A stretch of DNA of 64,000 nt from Enterococcus hulanensis (GTDB taxonomy: Bacteria; Bacillota; Bacilli; Lactobacillales; Enterococcaceae). Below the pieces are notes generated by a model. The model was not told where the DNA came from. It ran no database searches and worked only from the letters and a program-made list of their open reading frames with translations. Shown here piece by piece: positions 63,405 to 64,000 of the stretch. How positions within the stretch are numbered: position 1 is the stretch's first letter; each line of letters starts with the position of its first letter. Both the position numbers and the translations under genes were made by a program. The DNA is taken from positions 1-64,000 of the forward strand of contig NZ_BJED01000007.1 of the NCBI RefSeq assembly GCF_005405485.1, written 5' to 3'.

Positions 63405-64000
63405 TTAGTCCTCCTTGTTGTATACCAACTGACCATCCACGAAGGTCATCAGTGTCGCACCCTTGACTGGCCAGCCAGTAAACGGCGTGTTCACTCCTAG
63501 TGATGCAAATTTTTTGTCATCGATTTTTTCTTCGTGACTGAGATCAAATACCGCGATATCAGCGGGCTGACCGATGTTTAAAGTGCCAACTGCTAATCCG
63601 AAGATTTCCGCTGGTTTGACTGCCATCCAATCGATCACTTGTTCTAATGTAAAGAGTCCTGTTTCAACAAAGTGGGTATAAATTAATTGGAAGGCTGTCT
63701 CGCTGCCGACGATCCCGAATGGTGATTTCAAGAAGCTTTGGTTCTTCTCCTCGAAGCCATGTGGTGCATGGTCCGTTGCGATACAGTCGATCGTGCCGTC
63801 AAGCAGGCCTTCGATCAGTGCTTCGCGATCGGCTATGCCGCGTAATGGCGGGTTCATCTTCCAGTAGCCATGATCTTCTGGGATATTTTCATCGATCAGG
63901 ATCAAGTGATGGGGAGATACTTCGGCTGTGACATGTACGCCAGCCTTCTTAGCATCGCGGATCACCCGCACACTCTCTTTGGTGGATACGTGGCAGACAT
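63405..64000 (-). CDS. pyrC: Dihydroorotase (5' end beyond the window)
   Basis: This is a partial CDS: about 198 codons of the C-terminal part of a protein normally near 430 residues. The frame is open to the window edge ([13 protein letters not shown]...), so an internal GTG/ATG is not the start. [12 protein letters not shown] (metal His), [14 protein letters not shown] and [14 protein letters not shown] (metal Asp) identify class I dihydroorotase, which cyclises carbamoyl-aspartate. It precedes carA in the usual Gram-positive pyr order; pyrR, pyrP and pyrB are expected to the right. Confidence 0.95.
   Translation of the reverse strand, partial: VCHVSTKESVRVIRDAKKAGVHVTAEVSPHHLILIDENIPEDHGYWKMNPPLRGIADREALIEGLLDGTIDCIATDHAPHGFEEKNQSFLKSPFGIVGSETAFQLIYTHFVETGLFTLEQVIDWMAVKPAEIFGLAVGTLNIGQPADIAVFDLSHEEKIDDKKFASLGVNTPFTGWPVKGATLMTFVDGQLVYNKED

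Overview
The window is a low-GC Gram-positive (Firmicutes) chromosome segment, almost certainly from the genus Enterococcus. The main evidence is gene content and order. There is a pbp5-type low-affinity class B penicillin-binding protein, a lipoteichoic acid synthase and an RqcH/FbpA protein. The run aroE-aroF-aroB-aroC-tyrA-aroA-aroK-pheA-LCP is the order I recall from enterococci. A pyr operon runs pyrC-carA-carB-pyrK-pyrD-pyrF-pyrE. I do not assign a species. No tRNA, rRNA or CRISPR array was seen.

Layout. 1-3110 is an AT-rich accessory patch: an unknown membrane protein, an IS200/IS605-type element whose transposase looks frameshifted at its N-terminus, a frameshifted small ORF, a small acidic protein, a DUF6998-like putative nuclease-fold protein, and the C-terminal stub of a lost chromosomal gene in front of its terminator. 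3175-5631 holds a WYL regulator with two YciI-like proteins. 5758-9575 is an operon for a fused permease/binding-protein ABC importer (EgtU/OpuC type), its ATPase, and a glutathione-reductase-like flavoprotein lacking the usual C-terminal His-Glu pair. 9650-12423 holds a MmcB-like nuclease, an sce7725-like protein, an acetyltransferase fusion and a guanylate-kinase-like protein. 12490-25994 holds pbp5, a DUF1002 secreted protein, two unknown coupled genes, asnB, a MutS2 homologue without an Smr domain (behind a structured leader), LTA synthase, a tautomerase and an ankyrin lipoprotein. 26060-31260 is a variable stretch with a decayed IS30 transposase, a TetR-controlled pair, a DUF3796 gene with a large operator-like palindrome, a broken HAD phosphatase gene and an NAD-binding reductase. 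31459-36097 holds a pyridoxine kinase/ECF transporter/YwlG operon and a MoxR-vWA fusion with DUF6530. 36226-36525 and 40201-40495 carry four copies of a structured repeat of about 150 bp; the second pair sits inside the aro operon. 36621-47037 is degV, an LCP ligase and the shikimate-Phe-Tyr operon. 47556-50239 is a TrpXYZ-type ABC importer. 50658-56682 includes a PEPCK-like gene, rqcH, an AI-2E family protein and pyrE. The rest, to the right edge, is the pyr operon, ending inside pyrC.

The most interesting structure is a pair of matching leader-peptide attenuators on the minus strand. Upstream of aroE lies a 22-codon leader ORF ending in a Tyr-Tyr-Phe-Ser-Tyr-Phe-Arg run. Upstream of trpX lies a 19-codon leader ORF containing Trp-Gln-Asn-Trp. 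In both, the stop codon directly abuts segment 1 of a four-segment set of mutually exclusive hairpins ending in a T-tailed terminator, and each has a near-consensus promoter. The two leaders look like duplicates whose regulatory codons were exchanged, so de novo synthesis of chorismate/Phe/Tyr and import of Trp would each be controlled by ribosome position on the matching codons, rather than by the T-box RNA usual in Firmicutes.
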